In this document: positions 8,536-17,894 of the stretch, in pieces
How positions within the stretch are numbered: position 1 is the first letter of the stretch
How the letters are laid out: each line of letters begins with the position of its first letter
NCBI GenBank assembly: GCA_965214325.1
Contig: CBDCBG010000006.1
Span: 2,418,001-2,482,000, forward strand
Reading direction: 5' to 3'
Length of the DNA: 64,000 nucleotides
Source of the DNA: JAJEFO01 sp965214325
GTDB lineage: Bacteria > Pseudomonadota > Alphaproteobacteria > Rhodobacterales > Rhodobacteraceae
The notes under the pieces: model-generated
Seen by the model: only the letters and a program-made list of their open reading frames with translations
Told to the model about the DNA's origin: nothing
Database searches by the model: none
Program-made: the position numbers and the translations under genes

Positions 8536-9873
8536 TCAGTCGTTTTCAGTCTTGAGCTTGCGCTCAAGGTACATGGAGTATCGGGACATGCCGAAACAGG
8601 CGATGAAGAACAGCAACGCGATGAACGCGAACAGCTCCCAGTAGATGCCGTTCCAGTCAGTGTCCGCACGGATCGAGTTCGACAGTCCCAGCGGATCAAG
8701 GAGCGCGATGATCGAGACGAGCGTGGTGTCCTTGAAGATCCCGATGAATGTCGAAACGATGCCGGGGATCGATATCTTGAGCGCCTGTGGCATGATGATC
8801 AGCCGCTGCGCCTGCCAATAGTTCAGCCCGAGCGAATCCGCGCCCTCGTACTGGCCCGTAGGGAGGCCGGCAAGTCCGCCCCTGATCACTTCGGCCATGT
8901 AGGCCGCCGCAAACAGGGTGACCATGATCATCACCCGCAGGATGATGTCGAAGTTGGTGCCGGGCGGCAGGAAGATGTTCAGAAGCGTCGACGCAACGAA
9001 AAGGAGCGTGATCAGCGGCACGCCCCGGATGAATTCAATGAAGCCCACGCAGATCGCCTTGACGATAATCATGTCCGACTGGCGCCCGAGAGCGAGAAGG
9101 ATTCCCAAAGGCAGCGAGCAGCCAATGGCCACGACGCCGATCATGACAGAGAGCATGAAACCACCAAACTTCCGGGATTCAACGGTCTCCAGCCAGAACG
9201 GGGCGGTGTCAGGTGAAATCGAGGCAAGGCTTTCGCCCAGCCCTGCAGCGAGCACCTCCGTCTGAAAGGGAAATCCAAACCAGAGCATCCACCAGATGAT
9301 GGCGGAAAGAATGCCGAGGAAGAGCCCTGAAACCGCGCCGTGCAGAATGCGACCGACGAGATAGGCCAGGACAAAGCCCGCAGCGACGCCGATCGGCATC
9401 CAGATGGATCCTCCCCACATCAGCCAGGGCATCAGGAACGGATACGCAGCCGTGACGACCAGAAACCCTGACCACACCTTGTCGGCAAATAGGATCGGTG
9501 CGAGCGCCGCGATCAGCAGCAGCAACGCCAGGATCGGCCGATAGTACAGTTCGGGCGGATAGAATCCGAACAGGAGCTGCAACCATCGATCATTGATCAC
9601 GCCCCAGCAGGCATGACCATGCGTGTTGCCCCAGGTCGCAATCATGATCTCGCGGCATTCGCTCAGTGAGCCGGCTGTCCAGACGGACTGGAAGGTCCAG
9701 CCCAGAAGACCTGACAGAACGAACCAGATCGCGGCAAGGCAGAGAACGGTCAGTATGGCGTTCCACCAGTTCGGGAACAGGTTGGCGCGCAGCCATCCGA
9801 TCACGCCTACCGACGTCAGCGGGGGAACCTGCTCAGCCAGCATTTCAGTGCGGACAAAGGATGTATCGCTCAC
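8536..9873 (-). CDS. aapM: general L-amino acid ABC transporter permease AapM
   Basis: Inner-membrane permease of the polar-amino-acid type. The 445-residue protein carries multiple hydrophobic segments; its C-terminal half is the BPD_transp_1 domain with the EAA-like loop (VIRGGLAGLPTGQYEGADSL) that docks the ATPase. The extended N-terminal half is typical of AapM. It starts with GTG only a few bases past the aapQ stop, suggesting translational coupling. Confidence 0.95.
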   Translation of the reverse strand: MSDTSFVRTEMLAEQVPPLTSVGVIGWLRANLFPNWWNAILTVLCLAAIWFVLSGLLGWTFQSVWTAGSLSECREIMIATWGNTHGHACWGVINDRWLQLLFGFYPPELYYRPILALLLLIAALAPILFADKVWSGFLVVTAAYPFLMPWLMWGGSIWMPIGVAAGFVLAYLVGRILHGAVSGLFLGILSAIIWWMLWFGFPFQTEVLAAGLGESLASISPDTAPFWLETVESRKFGGFMLSVMIGVVAIGCSLPLGILLALGRQSDMIIVKAICVGFIEFIRGVPLITLLFVASTLLNIFLPPGTNFDIILRVMIMVTLFAAAYMAEVIRGGLAGLPTGQYEGADSLGLNYWQAQRLIIMPQALKISIPGIVSTFIGIFKDTTLVSIIALLDPLGLSNSIRADTDWNGIYWELFAFIALLFFIACFGMSRYSMYLERKLKTEND

Positions 9874-9874
9874 G

Positions 9875-11143
9875 TCATCGCTCCACCAATGCCACTCTCT
9901 TGTTGTAGACGTTCATGAACACGGAAATCGTCAGCGAAATGCACAGGTAGATGAGCATGAGAAGCAGGAGGCACTCCAGTTCCCGCCCAGTCTGGTTCAG
10001 GGTTATCCCGCCAAGCGTGCCCGTGATGTCAAGGTAGCCAACCGCAATGGCCAGCGACGAATTCTTGGTCAGGTTCAGGTAGTTTGAAATCAACGGCGGT
10101 ATGATCACGCGCAGCGCCTGCGGTAGAATGACAAGGCTCATGATTCGGTTGGGCCTGAGGCCGAGCGAACCGGCCGCCTCGGTCTGCCCTTTCGAGATTG
10201 CAAGGATCCCGCCCCTCACGATCTCGGCAATGAACGCCGCCGTATAGAGCGAGAGCGCAATCCAGAGCGCAATGAGCGAATTCCTGAGATGGGTTCCGCC
10301 CGCGAAGTTGAATCCCTTCAGTTCGGGCTTGCCGATATGGAACCCGAGTGCCGCCAGAAGGACTGCGATCGGAACAACGAGAACTGCAATCCGGAAATGC
10401 CAGGTCGTCGGCCGGACGCCGGTGTCGTTCTGGACCCGATCCGCCCAGGTCCGAATGCGGCGAAAGACGAATATCGAGGCGGCGAGAACCGCAATGATCG
10501 CAATCAGGTCAAGCGACACGTCGAAGCGCAGCGAACTTTCGCCGAAGAGGTGCACGTCGCCCAGGCTTCGGGAAAACAGCGCTTCCGGCACGTAGACGCC
10601 ACGATTCGTGATCGCGACGCTTTCATTGAGGATCAGGGATTCCGTGGCGTTCTCTCCCCTGAAGGCACGCGGGGACGGCAGGCTCTCGATCAGGATCGCC
10701 ATCGCGAACACGATCCAGAGCAGCACGGGCACATTGCGGAACATCTCGACATAGACAGTCATGATGCGGGCGATCAGCCAGTTCCTGGAAAGACGCGCGA
10801 CGCCGACGAGGACACCGATGACCGTTGCGGTAATGCACCCCAGAACCGCAACGACCAGCGTGTTCAGAAGCCCCATGAAAGACGCGCGGAGATGCGTGTC
10901 ACGGCTCGTGTATTCCAGGAGCCTCTGGTTGATGTCATAGCTTGCCGGCTCGCTGAAGAAGCCGAATTCGACTTCCTTGCCGAGACCGGCGAGATTCTGG
11001 ATCGTATTTGAAATGATCCACGCAACGACGAGCATGAACGCGAACAACGCAACCACCTGGATCGTGTGCGACCGGTACCGCGTGTCGTAGATGAGCATTG
11101 AAAGCCTGAAGCTTTCACGCGGCGGGTCCGTCATCGTCGCCAT
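9875..11143 (-). CDS. aapQ: general L-amino acid ABC transporter permease AapQ
   Basis: Second permease subunit of the Aap transporter, 422 residues, with several transmembrane helices and the ATPase-docking loop EIVRGGILAISKGQTEAAGSL in the C-terminal half. A large central insert (about residues 150-260) before the conserved permease domain is normal for AapQ. It lies 136 bases downstream of aapJ; that gap holds a strong hairpin. Confidence 0.95.
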   Translation of the reverse strand: MATMTDPPRESFRLSMLIYDTRYRSHTIQVVALFAFMLVVAWIISNTIQNLAGLGKEVEFGFFSEPASYDINQRLLEYTSRDTHLRASFMGLLNTLVVAVLGCITATVIGVLVGVARLSRNWLIARIMTVYVEMFRNVPVLLWIVFAMAILIESLPSPRAFRGENATESLILNESVAITNRGVYVPEALFSRSLGDVHLFGESSLRFDVSLDLIAIIAVLAASIFVFRRIRTWADRVQNDTGVRPTTWHFRIAVLVVPIAVLLAALGFHIGKPELKGFNFAGGTHLRNSLIALWIALSLYTAAFIAEIVRGGILAISKGQTEAAGSLGLRPNRIMSLVILPQALRVIIPPLISNYLNLTKNSSLAIAVGYLDITGTLGGITLNQTGRELECLLLLMLIYLCISLTISVFMNVYNKRVALVER

Positions 11144-11243
11144 GGCGAACCTTTCCCCCCTGTCTCTCCGGCATTGCCGGGCATCGCGCTCTTCCGGCGC
11201 CTTGCCCGATGGCCAGTCTTGCGTCCCAATCTACGCAAAGGCA

Positions 11244-11270
11244 AAGGGCGCGGTGTTTAACCGCGCCCTT
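11244..11270 (-). other. hairpin between aapJ and aapQ (possible partial terminator)
   Basis: An 11-bp perfect stem (AAGGGCGCGGT pairing with ACCGCGCCCTT, loop of five) begins 10 bases after the aapJ stop. No clear U-run follows on the minus strand. In binding-protein transport operons such hairpins usually stabilise the binding-protein message or attenuate read-through; here this is inferred from position only. Confidence 0.65.
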
Positions 11271-11279
11271 GCTGTCTTC

Positions 11280-12296
11280 TTACCGGAACGGCGGCGAATA
11301 GATCAGGCCGCCTTCGGTGTATTGCGCGTTCAATCCTCGCGCGAGACCAACCGGAGTGTTTTCGCCGATGTTCTTCTCGAAAATCTCTCCGTAGTTGCCT
11401 TCTGCCATGATGGCGCGCTGGGCCCAGTCCGAATCCAGGCCGATCATGTCGCCGAGAGTGCCCTCGGAGCCAAGAAGCCGGTTTATTTCCGGGTTGTTGG
11501 TGCCGCTCGCAAGCTCACCGACATTCGCCGAGGTGATGCCCAGCTCTTCAGCCGAAATCAGGGCGTTCAGCGTCCAGCGGACGATGTCACCCCATTCGTT
11601 GTCGCCGTGACGGACAACCGGGCCCAGAGGCTCCTTCGAGATGATCTCCGGCAAGATCACGTGATCGTCCGGGGACTCGAAAGCGGCGCGGGTTGCGGCA
11701 AGGCCTGACGCATCAGTCGTGTAGACATCGCACGCTTCGGCCAGGTACTGCTGCTGCGCCTCGGCATTGGTCTCGATCGGCACCGGCTCGTAGCTGATGT
11801 TGTTCACGCGGAAGAAGTCCGCGAGATTCAGCTCGGTCGTAGTGCCGGTCTGGATGCAAACCGTCGCGCCGTCGAGATCCTTGGCTGAAGTCACGCCAAG
11901 CGCCTTGGGCACCATGAAGCCCTGGCCGTCGTAATAGTTGACGCCAATGAAGTCGAGCTTGAGGTCGGTGTCTCGCGAGAAAGTCCAGGTCGTGTTCCGG
12001 GCCAGCATGTCCACTTCGCCAGAAGCCAGGGCCGTGAAGCGCGTCTTGCCGGTGGTCGGAATGAACTCAACCGCCTGTGGCTCACCCAAGACGGCTGCAG
12101 CAACTGCGCGGCATACGGCCACGTCGAAACCTTCCCAGTTGCCGCTGGCATCCGGAGAAGCAAATCCCACAAGGCCAGTGGACACGCCACAGTTGAGGTT
12201 CCCGCGTGCCTTGACGTCATCCAGGGTCGCAGCGCCAGCTGCACCACCGAAGACAACGGCGGCAGCGAGTGCGCCATAGATTACGGATTTTTTCAT
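11280..12296 (-). CDS. aapJ: general L-amino acid ABC transporter substrate-binding protein AapJ
   Basis: Periplasmic binding protein that delivers L-amino acids to AapQM. The 338-residue precursor starts with a clear Sec signal peptide (MKKSVIYGALAAAVVFGGAAGA, cleavage about residue 22-23) followed by the family motif RGNLNCGVSTGLVGFA. I use the ATG at 12296 because it has a GAGGG site and yields a proper signal peptide, in preference to an upstream in-frame start at 12338. Confidence 0.95.
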   Translation of the reverse strand: MKKSVIYGALAAAVVFGGAAGAATLDDVKARGNLNCGVSTGLVGFASPDASGNWEGFDVAVCRAVAAAVLGEPQAVEFIPTTGKTRFTALASGEVDMLARNTTWTFSRDTDLKLDFIGVNYYDGQGFMVPKALGVTSAKDLDGATVCIQTGTTTELNLADFFRVNNISYEPVPIETNAEAQQQYLAEACDVYTTDASGLAATRAAFESPDDHVILPEIISKEPLGPVVRHGDNEWGDIVRWTLNALISAEELGITSANVGELASGTNNPEINRLLGSEGTLGDMIGLDSDWAQRAIMAEGNYGEIFEKNIGENTPVGLARGLNAQYTEGGLIYSPPFR

Positions 12297-12352
12297 GTTT
12301 CCCTCTTTCATGCTTTCCAATCCCTGAGTTTCCACCATCGCTGGCGATCATC

Positions 12353-12381
12353 CCGGAACCAGCTCATGAACCCGGTTCCGG
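12353..12381. other. inverted repeat upstream of aapJ
   Basis: CCGGAACC and GGTTCCGG form an 8-bp perfect inverted repeat spaced by 13 bases in the 219-base gap between the ATP12-like gene and aapJ. It could be a weak terminator for the upstream operon or an operator for aapJ. No convincing promoter was found in this gap. Confidence 0.4.
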
Positions 12382-12515
12382 CGATTTCATTGACGGCCAA
12401 TCCGCCCAACAATCGGAACTTGGAGGGATTCCATGCCAAGATCAAGTCCGTGACGCAAAAAATGCATTGAATCAGTCAAGTTCGGGAACTTGTCGCAGGC
12501 ATTGGAGTCGCCGCG

Positions 12516-13220
12516 TCAGGCAAGGCGAAAGAGTTCGTCGGCATGAAGGAACGCCCGCATCTTGCGTGCGGCCTCCTCGGCGGCCTCGACATCTTCGCCC
12601 CATTGCTCGGCCTGCCAGGTCTCGTCAATGCGCGACGCGGACCAAAGGTCTGGCGCCGGGAACGCTCCATCGGCAGCGGCAAGCGCGATCACGAACGACC
12701 CTGAAAGGGTCACGAGATCATGAAGTCCCGCCAGCTGGAAGCTCGACATGCGCTCCATGCCGCGCGCGACCCTCGAAACGCACGCCGCATCCTGCTCGAT
12801 CGGCATCACGCCCCAGGTCACCTCCAGGCGCAGGCCATGGCGAGAAGCCACCCAGTCGAGCAACGGATCCCACGTCCTTTGCTGGCGCAGGACAAGCTCG
12901 GCTGGCGCTTCAGCCCTGTAGCTCAGCAGATCGGAGCCGACGTATCCGGCGAGATGGTCCGTGACTTCGCGCCGTTGCGTTGCGACCTTGTCGATGGCCG
13001 CGTTTGCCGATCGGGTCCAAGGCATGGTCGCAGGGTCGACCTGTTTCTCCTGCGCTTCCCATTCGGCTGCGACATGTCCGGCAACGGGTTGCGTCGGCAG
13101 AACCAGTGCGCGCTTCGCAGGCGTCCGAACCGGACGGCCATCCAGTCGAATCGAGAAGCCCTTCGGCTCGGCCTCGATGGACACGGTGCTCCAGAAACGC
13201 TTCGGTCCCCATTCGCTCAT
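12516..13220 (-). CDS. ATP12-family F1-ATPase assembly chaperone
   Basis: A 234-residue protein of the ATP12 family, which in mitochondria binds the F1 alpha subunit during ATP synthase assembly; alphaproteobacteria carry homologues. Recognised from its overall sequence (FWSTVSIEAEPKGFSIRLDG, then RPVRTPAKRALVLPT near the N-terminus, and the central SDLLSYRAEAP segment). The ATG at 13220 overlaps the rluC stop (ATGA), which decides the start over an in-frame start 66 bases upstream. Confidence 0.88.
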   Translation of the reverse strand: MSEWGPKRFWSTVSIEAEPKGFSIRLDGRPVRTPAKRALVLPTQPVAGHVAAEWEAQEKQVDPATMPWTRSANAAIDKVATQRREVTDHLAGYVGSDLLSYRAEAPAELVLRQQRTWDPLLDWVASRHGLRLEVTWGVMPIEQDAACVSRVARGMERMSSFQLAGLHDLVTLSGSFVIALAAADGAFPAPDLWSASRIDETWQAEQWGEDVEAAEEAARKMRAFLHADELFRLA

Positions 13221-14266
13221 GGGCGCGCCGCCCCCTGAAACGGATCTTCGGGGACTCCTGACGCATCCCAGTCCAGCACATCCCATGTCTGCTTCATGTG
13301 CGGTGGCAAGGGGGCCTGGAGCTCAAGCCGGTCGCCCGTCACGGGATGGTCGAGCAGGAGGGATCGCGCATGCAAGTGCAGCTTGCGGCTGATTTCGCCG
13401 CCCAGTTGAGAGCCCCAGCCGTCGCCCGGGTTCTCCTGCCCTGAACCGCCGTACTTTCCGTCCCCGACAATGGGATGTCCGATTCCTGCCATGTGGGCGC
13501 GCAACTGATGGGTACGACCGGTGACCGGGACGAGCGCGATCCAGCTGACACGGGTCCCGAGCGCGGCAAGAACCGAGTAGTCAGTGGTGGCGTGCCTTGC
13601 GTCCGGCATTCGTTCGACATCCTCCGGCAGGACAACATGCGCTTTCTCGCCTTCGCCTGTCCTTCCATGCCCACGCGCCTTTGCGAGGCCATAGCGAATC
13701 ACTCCCATTCGAGGAACCGGGACGCCCGCGACAGCAGCCCAGTAGATCTTCCTGACGTCGCGGGCGCGAAAGGCTCCGGCAAGCGCACTGGCCACGGCGC
13801 GGGTTCGCGCAAGAAGCAGGATGCCGGACGTGTCCTTGTCCAGCCTGTGAACGAGGCGCGGATGGTCTTCGCGCTCGAACCTGAGCGCCTCGGCCAGCCC
13901 GTCCACATGTCGGCTCTGCTTCGAGCCACCCTGAACCGCAAGGCCGGGAGGCTTGTTGAGCGCAATCACGTGCTTGTCGCGATAGATGACGGTCTTCCGG
14001 ATCATCTCGGCATCGGCCGGACTCACCGGCCCCTCGGGCTTGCTTGCCCGCCTCTCCGCTTCCGGCAGGGGCGGAACACGTACCGTCTGACCGGCCTCCA
14101 CCCGCACGCCCGGCCTTGCCCGCCGTCCATCAAGCCGGATTTCCCCCTTGCGGCACATCTTCTCGATCCGTCCCTGCGGAACATGCGGGAACCTTCGCCG
14201 GAACCACCGGTCGAGCCGCTGACCGCCTTCTCCCGGAGCGACATCGATCCATTGCACGCCCGTCAT
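13217..14266 (-). CDS. rluC: RluA-family 23S rRNA pseudouridine synthase (RluC-like)
   Basis: Converts specific uridines in 23S rRNA to pseudouridine. The 349-residue protein has an N-terminal S4-like RNA-binding domain (about residues 12-75, ending in VRVEAGQTVRVPP), then the synthase domain with the catalytic aspartate in HRLDKDTSGILLLAR and the later GRTHQLRAHM motif. The RluC-like assignment within the RluA family rests on the S4 domain and length. Confidence 0.9.
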   Translation of the reverse strand: MTGVQWIDVAPGEGGQRLDRWFRRRFPHVPQGRIEKMCRKGEIRLDGRRARPGVRVEAGQTVRVPPLPEAERRASKPEGPVSPADAEMIRKTVIYRDKHVIALNKPPGLAVQGGSKQSRHVDGLAEALRFEREDHPRLVHRLDKDTSGILLLARTRAVASALAGAFRARDVRKIYWAAVAGVPVPRMGVIRYGLAKARGHGRTGEGEKAHVVLPEDVERMPDARHATTDYSVLAALGTRVSWIALVPVTGRTHQLRAHMAGIGHPIVGDGKYGGSGQENPGDGWGSQLGGEISRKLHLHARSLLLDHPVTGDRLELQAPLPPHMKQTWDVLDWDASGVPEDPFQGAARP

Positions 14267-14351
14267 CGTGACAGCACGGCAACAACCGGCCAGGCAATGT
14301 CCGCGGAGACCGCGTCAGGAGCAGCCGGTTGCTCCAATCGGGACGTCCGCT

Positions 14352-14768
14352 TCATGAAAGCATCATGCGCGCAAGGGCAAGCCCGGCCAGAAGACCAAGG
14401 ACGGAAAGCACGACGGAAGCGACGACATAGATCATCGACGCCACGGCGTCTCCGCGCTGATAGAGGTGGACGGCTTCAAGCGAGAATGCAGAAAACGTGG
14501 TGAACGCCCCCAGAAAGCCCGCAACGAAAAAAGGCGAGAGATGGGTCAGTCCGCGCTGTGCGGCCAGAACGACGAAGAACCCGATCAGGAAGGATCCGAG
14601 GACATTGACCGTGATGATGCCGAGAGGAAACGTGGTCTGGCCCAGAAGCCGCACGAGACCAAGGCCGGCCAGGTGACGGGCCAAGGCTCCCAGCGCACCG
14701 CCGCCGGCAATGGAGAGAAGGGTGCCCAGCATGCGCCCGGGTCTGTCGCGACGCGTCGTGCTTGTCAA
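14352..14768 (-). CDS. crcB: fluoride efflux transporter CrcB/Fluc
   Basis: Small dimeric fluoride channel with four transmembrane helices. Family markers are GGALGALARHL near the N-terminus, VNVLGSFLIGFF, and GFLGAFTTFSAFSLE in helix 3. As drawn, 138 residues start at a TTG overlapping the rarA stop (TTGA); an ATG at 14732, giving 126 residues (MLGTLLSIAGGG), is equally plausible because neither has a good ribosome binding site. No fluoride riboswitch was recognised; the gene appears to be transcribed from the rarA side. Confidence 0.9.
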   Translation of the reverse strand: MTSTTRRDRPGRMLGTLLSIAGGGALGALARHLAGLGLVRLLGQTTFPLGIITVNVLGSFLIGFFVVLAAQRGLTHLSPFFVAGFLGAFTTFSAFSLEAVHLYQRGDAVASMIYVVASVVLSVLGLLAGLALARMMLS

Positions 14769-16072
14769 CTCTGCCGCTTGGCGCGCAGTTTCGCGAAATA
14801 GTCGAGACGGCGCTTGAGCTCCCGCTCGAAGCCTCGCTCCACCGGCTGGAAATAGCTCGCGCGCTCCATGCCGTCCGGGAAATGGTTCTGACCGGAAAAC
14901 CCGTCCTCGGCGTCGTGGTCGTATGCGTAGTCCTTGCCGTAGCCCTGATCCTTCATCAGCCGCGTCGGTGCGTTCAGGATGTGCTTGGGCGGAGGCTCGG
15001 ACCCCGTGGACCTGGCCGCCCTCTGAGCCGCCTTGAACGCCGTGTAGCCGCTGTTCGACTTGGGGGCCAGCGCAAGGTAGATCACCGCCTGGGCCAGTGC
15101 GAGTTCCCCTTCCGGGCTGCCCAGGCGTTCATAGGCGTTCCATGCATCGATGCAGAACGACTGCGCCGGCGGGTCCGCGAGCCCGACGTCCTCGATGCTC
15201 ATCCGGGTGATCCGGCGCGCCAGGAACCGCGGGTCTTCGCCGCCCTCAAGCATCCTGGCAAGCCAGTAGAGCGCCGCGTCGGGATCCGATCCGCGCACCG
15301 ACTTGTGCAGCGCGGAAATCAGGTTGTAATGGGAGTCGCCCGACTTGTCGTACTGCGCCGCGCGACGTGCAAGCCGCCGTGCCAGCTCCTTCTGGTCGAG
15401 CTTGTCCTCCACGGACCAGCCCGATACCTGCTCAATCAGGTTGAGGAGGGCGCGGCCGTCTCCGTCGGCCAGTTCCAGGAGCGCCTCGCGTGCCGCTGCC
15501 TCAAGCGGCAGGGTCTGCCCCAGCGCTTCCTCGGCCCGCATTGCGAGACGTTCAAGATCGGTCAGGCCAAGACGGTTCAGCACCATGACCTGGGCGCGGG
15601 AAAGCAGTGCCGCATTCAGCTCGAATGACGGGTTCTCCGTGGTCGCTCCGACCAGGAGGATCGTCCCGTCCTCCATGTGGGGCAGGAACCCGTCCTGCTG
15701 AGCCTTGTTGAAACGGTGGATCTCGTCGACGAACAGAAGCGTGCCGCCACCGTTGCCGCGACGGATCCTGGCAGCTTCGAAAACCCTCTTGAGATCCGCA
15801 ACGCCCGTGAAGATCGCGCTGACCTGGACGAAGGCGAGGTCAGTGACGTCGGCCAGGAGCCTTGCAATGGTGGTCTTTCCGACCCCGGGCGGTCCCCAGA
15901 GAATCAGGGAGCCCAATGTGCCGGCGCCGAGCATCGTGCCGAGCGGAGCGTCAGGGCCAAGCAGCTCGTCCTGGCCAATCACCTCCTCCAGCGCACACGG
16001 GCGCAGCCGGTCAGCCAGCGGATGCCAGGCGGATTCGGGTTCCGGTCCGGGATTCTCGAACAGGTCAGTCAT
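14765..16072 (-). CDS. rarA: replication-associated recombination protein RarA (MgsA)
   Basis: AAA+ ATPase acting at stalled replication forks. The 435-residue protein has Walker A LWGPPGVGKTTIARLLA, Walker B LFVDEIHRFNKAQQDGFLPH, and the C-terminal MgsA-type domain with SALHKSVRGSDPDAALYWLA. First gene of the minus-strand set rarA-crcB-rluC-ATP12. The gap to rplQ (189 bases) lacks a clear terminator. Confidence 0.95.
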   Translation of the reverse strand: MTDLFENPGPEPESAWHPLADRLRPCALEEVIGQDELLGPDAPLGTMLGAGTLGSLILWGPPGVGKTTIARLLADVTDLAFVQVSAIFTGVADLKRVFEAARIRRGNGGGTLLFVDEIHRFNKAQQDGFLPHMEDGTILLVGATTENPSFELNAALLSRAQVMVLNRLGLTDLERLAMRAEEALGQTLPLEAAAREALLELADGDGRALLNLIEQVSGWSVEDKLDQKELARRLARRAAQYDKSGDSHYNLISALHKSVRGSDPDAALYWLARMLEGGEDPRFLARRITRMSIEDVGLADPPAQSFCIDAWNAYERLGSPEGELALAQAVIYLALAPKSNSGYTAFKAAQRAARSTGSEPPPKHILNAPTRLMKDQGYGKDYAYDHDAEDGFSGQNHFPDGMERASYFQPVERGFERELKRRLDYFAKLRAKRQS

Positions 16073-16261
16073 GCGCCGCGCAGGCTACGCTCCGACCGCG
16101 CGGACGGAAAGGGCGCAACGGCCTCGATCCGGAAGGCATGGACGCCGGTCCTTGGCGTGGCGCCGTGCGCCTGCCGGCCAACCGGGGCCCAGGGGAACCT
16201 CCCGCCGCCCCGCTGCCGAGGCTTCCGCGACCGCCTGAGGGCTTCCACGCCCGTCGACAGG

Positions 16262-16684
16262 CTATCCTTCGCCCGCCTCTTCCTCGCTTGCAAGACGTTC
16301 GCGGTCGGCGGCACCCTTTGCGTCGGCATCGCGGTCCAAAAGCTCGATGATGGCCATGGGCGCCATGTCGCCATAGCGGAACCCGGCCCTGAGCACGCGG
16401 GTATAGCCGCCCAAGCGTTCCTCGTAGCGCGGTCCGAGCACATCGAAAAGCTTCGAGACGTGCTTGTCCTGCTTCAGCCGGGCCGCTGCCTGGCGACGGG
16501 CATGGAGGTCTCCGCGCTTTCCGAGCGTGATCAACCTGTCCATCACGCGCCGGAGCTCCTTGGCCTTGGGCACGGTGGTCTTGATCTGCTCGTGCTCGAT
16601 CAGCGATCCAGCCATGTTGGCGAAAAGCGCCTTGCGGTGTTCATGAGTGCGGTTCAGGCGACGATGGCCTTTGGCGTGACGCAT
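16262..16684 (-). CDS. rplQ: 50S ribosomal protein L17
   Basis: L17, 140 residues, with the family start MRHAKGHRRLNRTHEHRKAL and the conserved TTVPKAKELRRVMDRLITLGK block. Last gene of the spc/alpha r-protein series, 104 bases after rpoA; a perfect hairpin sits in that gap. Confidence 0.98.
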   Translation of the reverse strand: MRHAKGHRRLNRTHEHRKALFANMAGSLIEHEQIKTTVPKAKELRRVMDRLITLGKRGDLHARRQAAARLKQDKHVSKLFDVLGPRYEERLGGYTRVLRAGFRYGDMAPMAIIELLDRDADAKGAADRERLASEEEAGEG

Positions 16685-16713
16685 TTTCCGATTCCCTGCT
16701 TGTGCTTTGTCAG

Positions 16714-16735
16714 GCGGGGGATGCGTGTCCCCCGC
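16714..16735 (-). other. intercistronic hairpin rpoA-rplQ
   Basis: GCGGGGGA pairs perfectly with TCCCCCGC around a six-base loop, 54 bases after the rpoA stop. There is no U-run, so it is more likely an mRNA-stability or processing structure than a full terminator. Confidence 0.6.
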
Positions 16736-16788
16736 TCACCTTGGGGCTTCCGCCCATGCTGTCCCCGGCGTCCCGGGCATTGAGCCCC

Positions 16789-17805
16789 TCAGAACTGGTC
16801 CTCGAATTTCTTGGCGAGATCCTCGATGTTCTCGGGTGGCCATTCCTCGATGTCCATGCCGAGATGCAGGCCCATCCCGGACAGCACTTCCTTGATCTCG
16901 TTAAGCGACTTCCGGCCGAAGTTCGGTGTCCTGAGCATTTCGGCCTCGGTCTTCTGGATCAGGTCGCCAATGTAGACGATGTTGTCGTTCTTCAGGCAGT
17001 TCGCGGACCGAACGCTAAGCTCCAGCTCGTCGACCTTCTTCAGCAGAAGCGGATTGAATTCGAGACCGTCATCCTCATCGGCACGCTGCGCGGATTCCGG
17101 CTCGTCGAAGTTGATGAACGTCGAGAGCTGGTCCTGCAGGATTCTCGCCGCCAGCGCCACGGCGTCCTCCGGAGTCACCGAACCGTCGGTTTCGAGCTTG
17201 AGCGTCAGCTTGTCATAGTCGAGCACCTGGCCTTCCCGGGTCGGCTGGATGTCATAGCTGACCCTTCGGACAGGCGAATAGATCGCGTCGACCGGCATCA
17301 TGCCGATCGGGGCATCCTCGGGGCGGTTCTTGTCGGCCGCCACATAGCCCTTGCCCGTTTCCACGGTCAGTTCCATGTAGAGGCTTGCGCCCTCGTCGAG
17401 ATGGCAAAGCACGTGGTCCTTGTTGAGGATGTCAATGCCGGCGATCTCCGAGATGTCCCCGGCGGTCACGATCTGGGGCCCCTTGGCGCTGATGGACAGG
17501 CGCTTCGGCCCCTCCACTCCCATGTTGATGGCAACGCCTTTCAGGTTCAGGACGATGTCGGTCACGTCTTCGCGCACCCCTGCCACGGATGAGAACTCGT
17601 GGAGAACGTTGTCGATCTGGACGCAGGTGATGGCGGCCCCCTGGAGCGAGGACATCAGGACGCGGCGAAGCGCGTTTCCCAATGTCAGGCCAAAGCCGCG
17701 CTCCAGCGGCTCCGCGATCATGGTCGCCTGCCGAAGGGGGTCGTTGCCCGGCTTCACTTCCAGTTGCATTGGCTTGATGAGTTCCTGCCAGTTCTTATGG
17801 ATCAT
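16789..17805 (-). CDS. rpoA: DNA-directed RNA polymerase subunit alpha
   Basis: Alpha subunit, 338 residues. The N-terminal assembly domain contains LERGFGLTLGNALRRVLMSS; the C-terminal domain, which contacts promoter UP elements and activators, contains LSVRSANCLKNDNI and the helix-hairpin-helix RTPNFGRKSLNEIKEVL. The start is the ATG at 17805 (MIHKNWQELIKP) with a GGAG-type site; the frame stays open upstream through rpsK in another frame and that part is ignored. Confidence 0.98.
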   Translation of the reverse strand: MIHKNWQELIKPMQLEVKPGNDPLRQATMIAEPLERGFGLTLGNALRRVLMSSLQGAAITCVQIDNVLHEFSSVAGVREDVTDIVLNLKGVAINMGVEGPKRLSISAKGPQIVTAGDISEIAGIDILNKDHVLCHLDEGASLYMELTVETGKGYVAADKNRPEDAPIGMMPVDAIYSPVRRVSYDIQPTREGQVLDYDKLTLKLETDGSVTPEDAVALAARILQDQLSTFINFDEPESAQRADEDDGLEFNPLLLKKVDELELSVRSANCLKNDNIVYIGDLIQKTEAEMLRTPNFGRKSLNEIKEVLSGMGLHLGMDIEEWPPENIEDLAKKFEDQF

Positions 17806-17865
17806 GTGGATCTCCTCAATCCCTGCGCCCCGCCCATGTCCGAGACCGCGCGCTCCCGAGGTATC

Positions 17866-17886
17866 GCGAGCCGAAATGCGGCTCGC
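17866..17886 (-). other. intercistronic hairpin rpsK-rpoA
   Basis: GCGAGCCG and CGGCTCGC form a perfect 8-bp stem with the five-base loop AAATG (plus-strand reading), starting 8 bases after the rpsK stop. Confidence 0.6.
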
Positions 17887-17894
17887 CTCAAAGT

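Noticed and set aside
8278..9216. Plus-strand 312-codon frame over aapP/aapM
   Set aside because: Histidine/aspartate/arginine-rich shadow of the transporter genes with no family features.
12409..12500. Sigma54-type promoter for aapJ
   Set aside because: A TTTTTTGCG stretch hints at a -12 element but no GG lies at the required distance for a -24 element.
14267..14351. Fluoride riboswitch near crcB
   Set aside because: crcB is transcribed away from this gap and starts by overlap with rarA; no riboswitch-like pseudoknot sequence was seen upstream.
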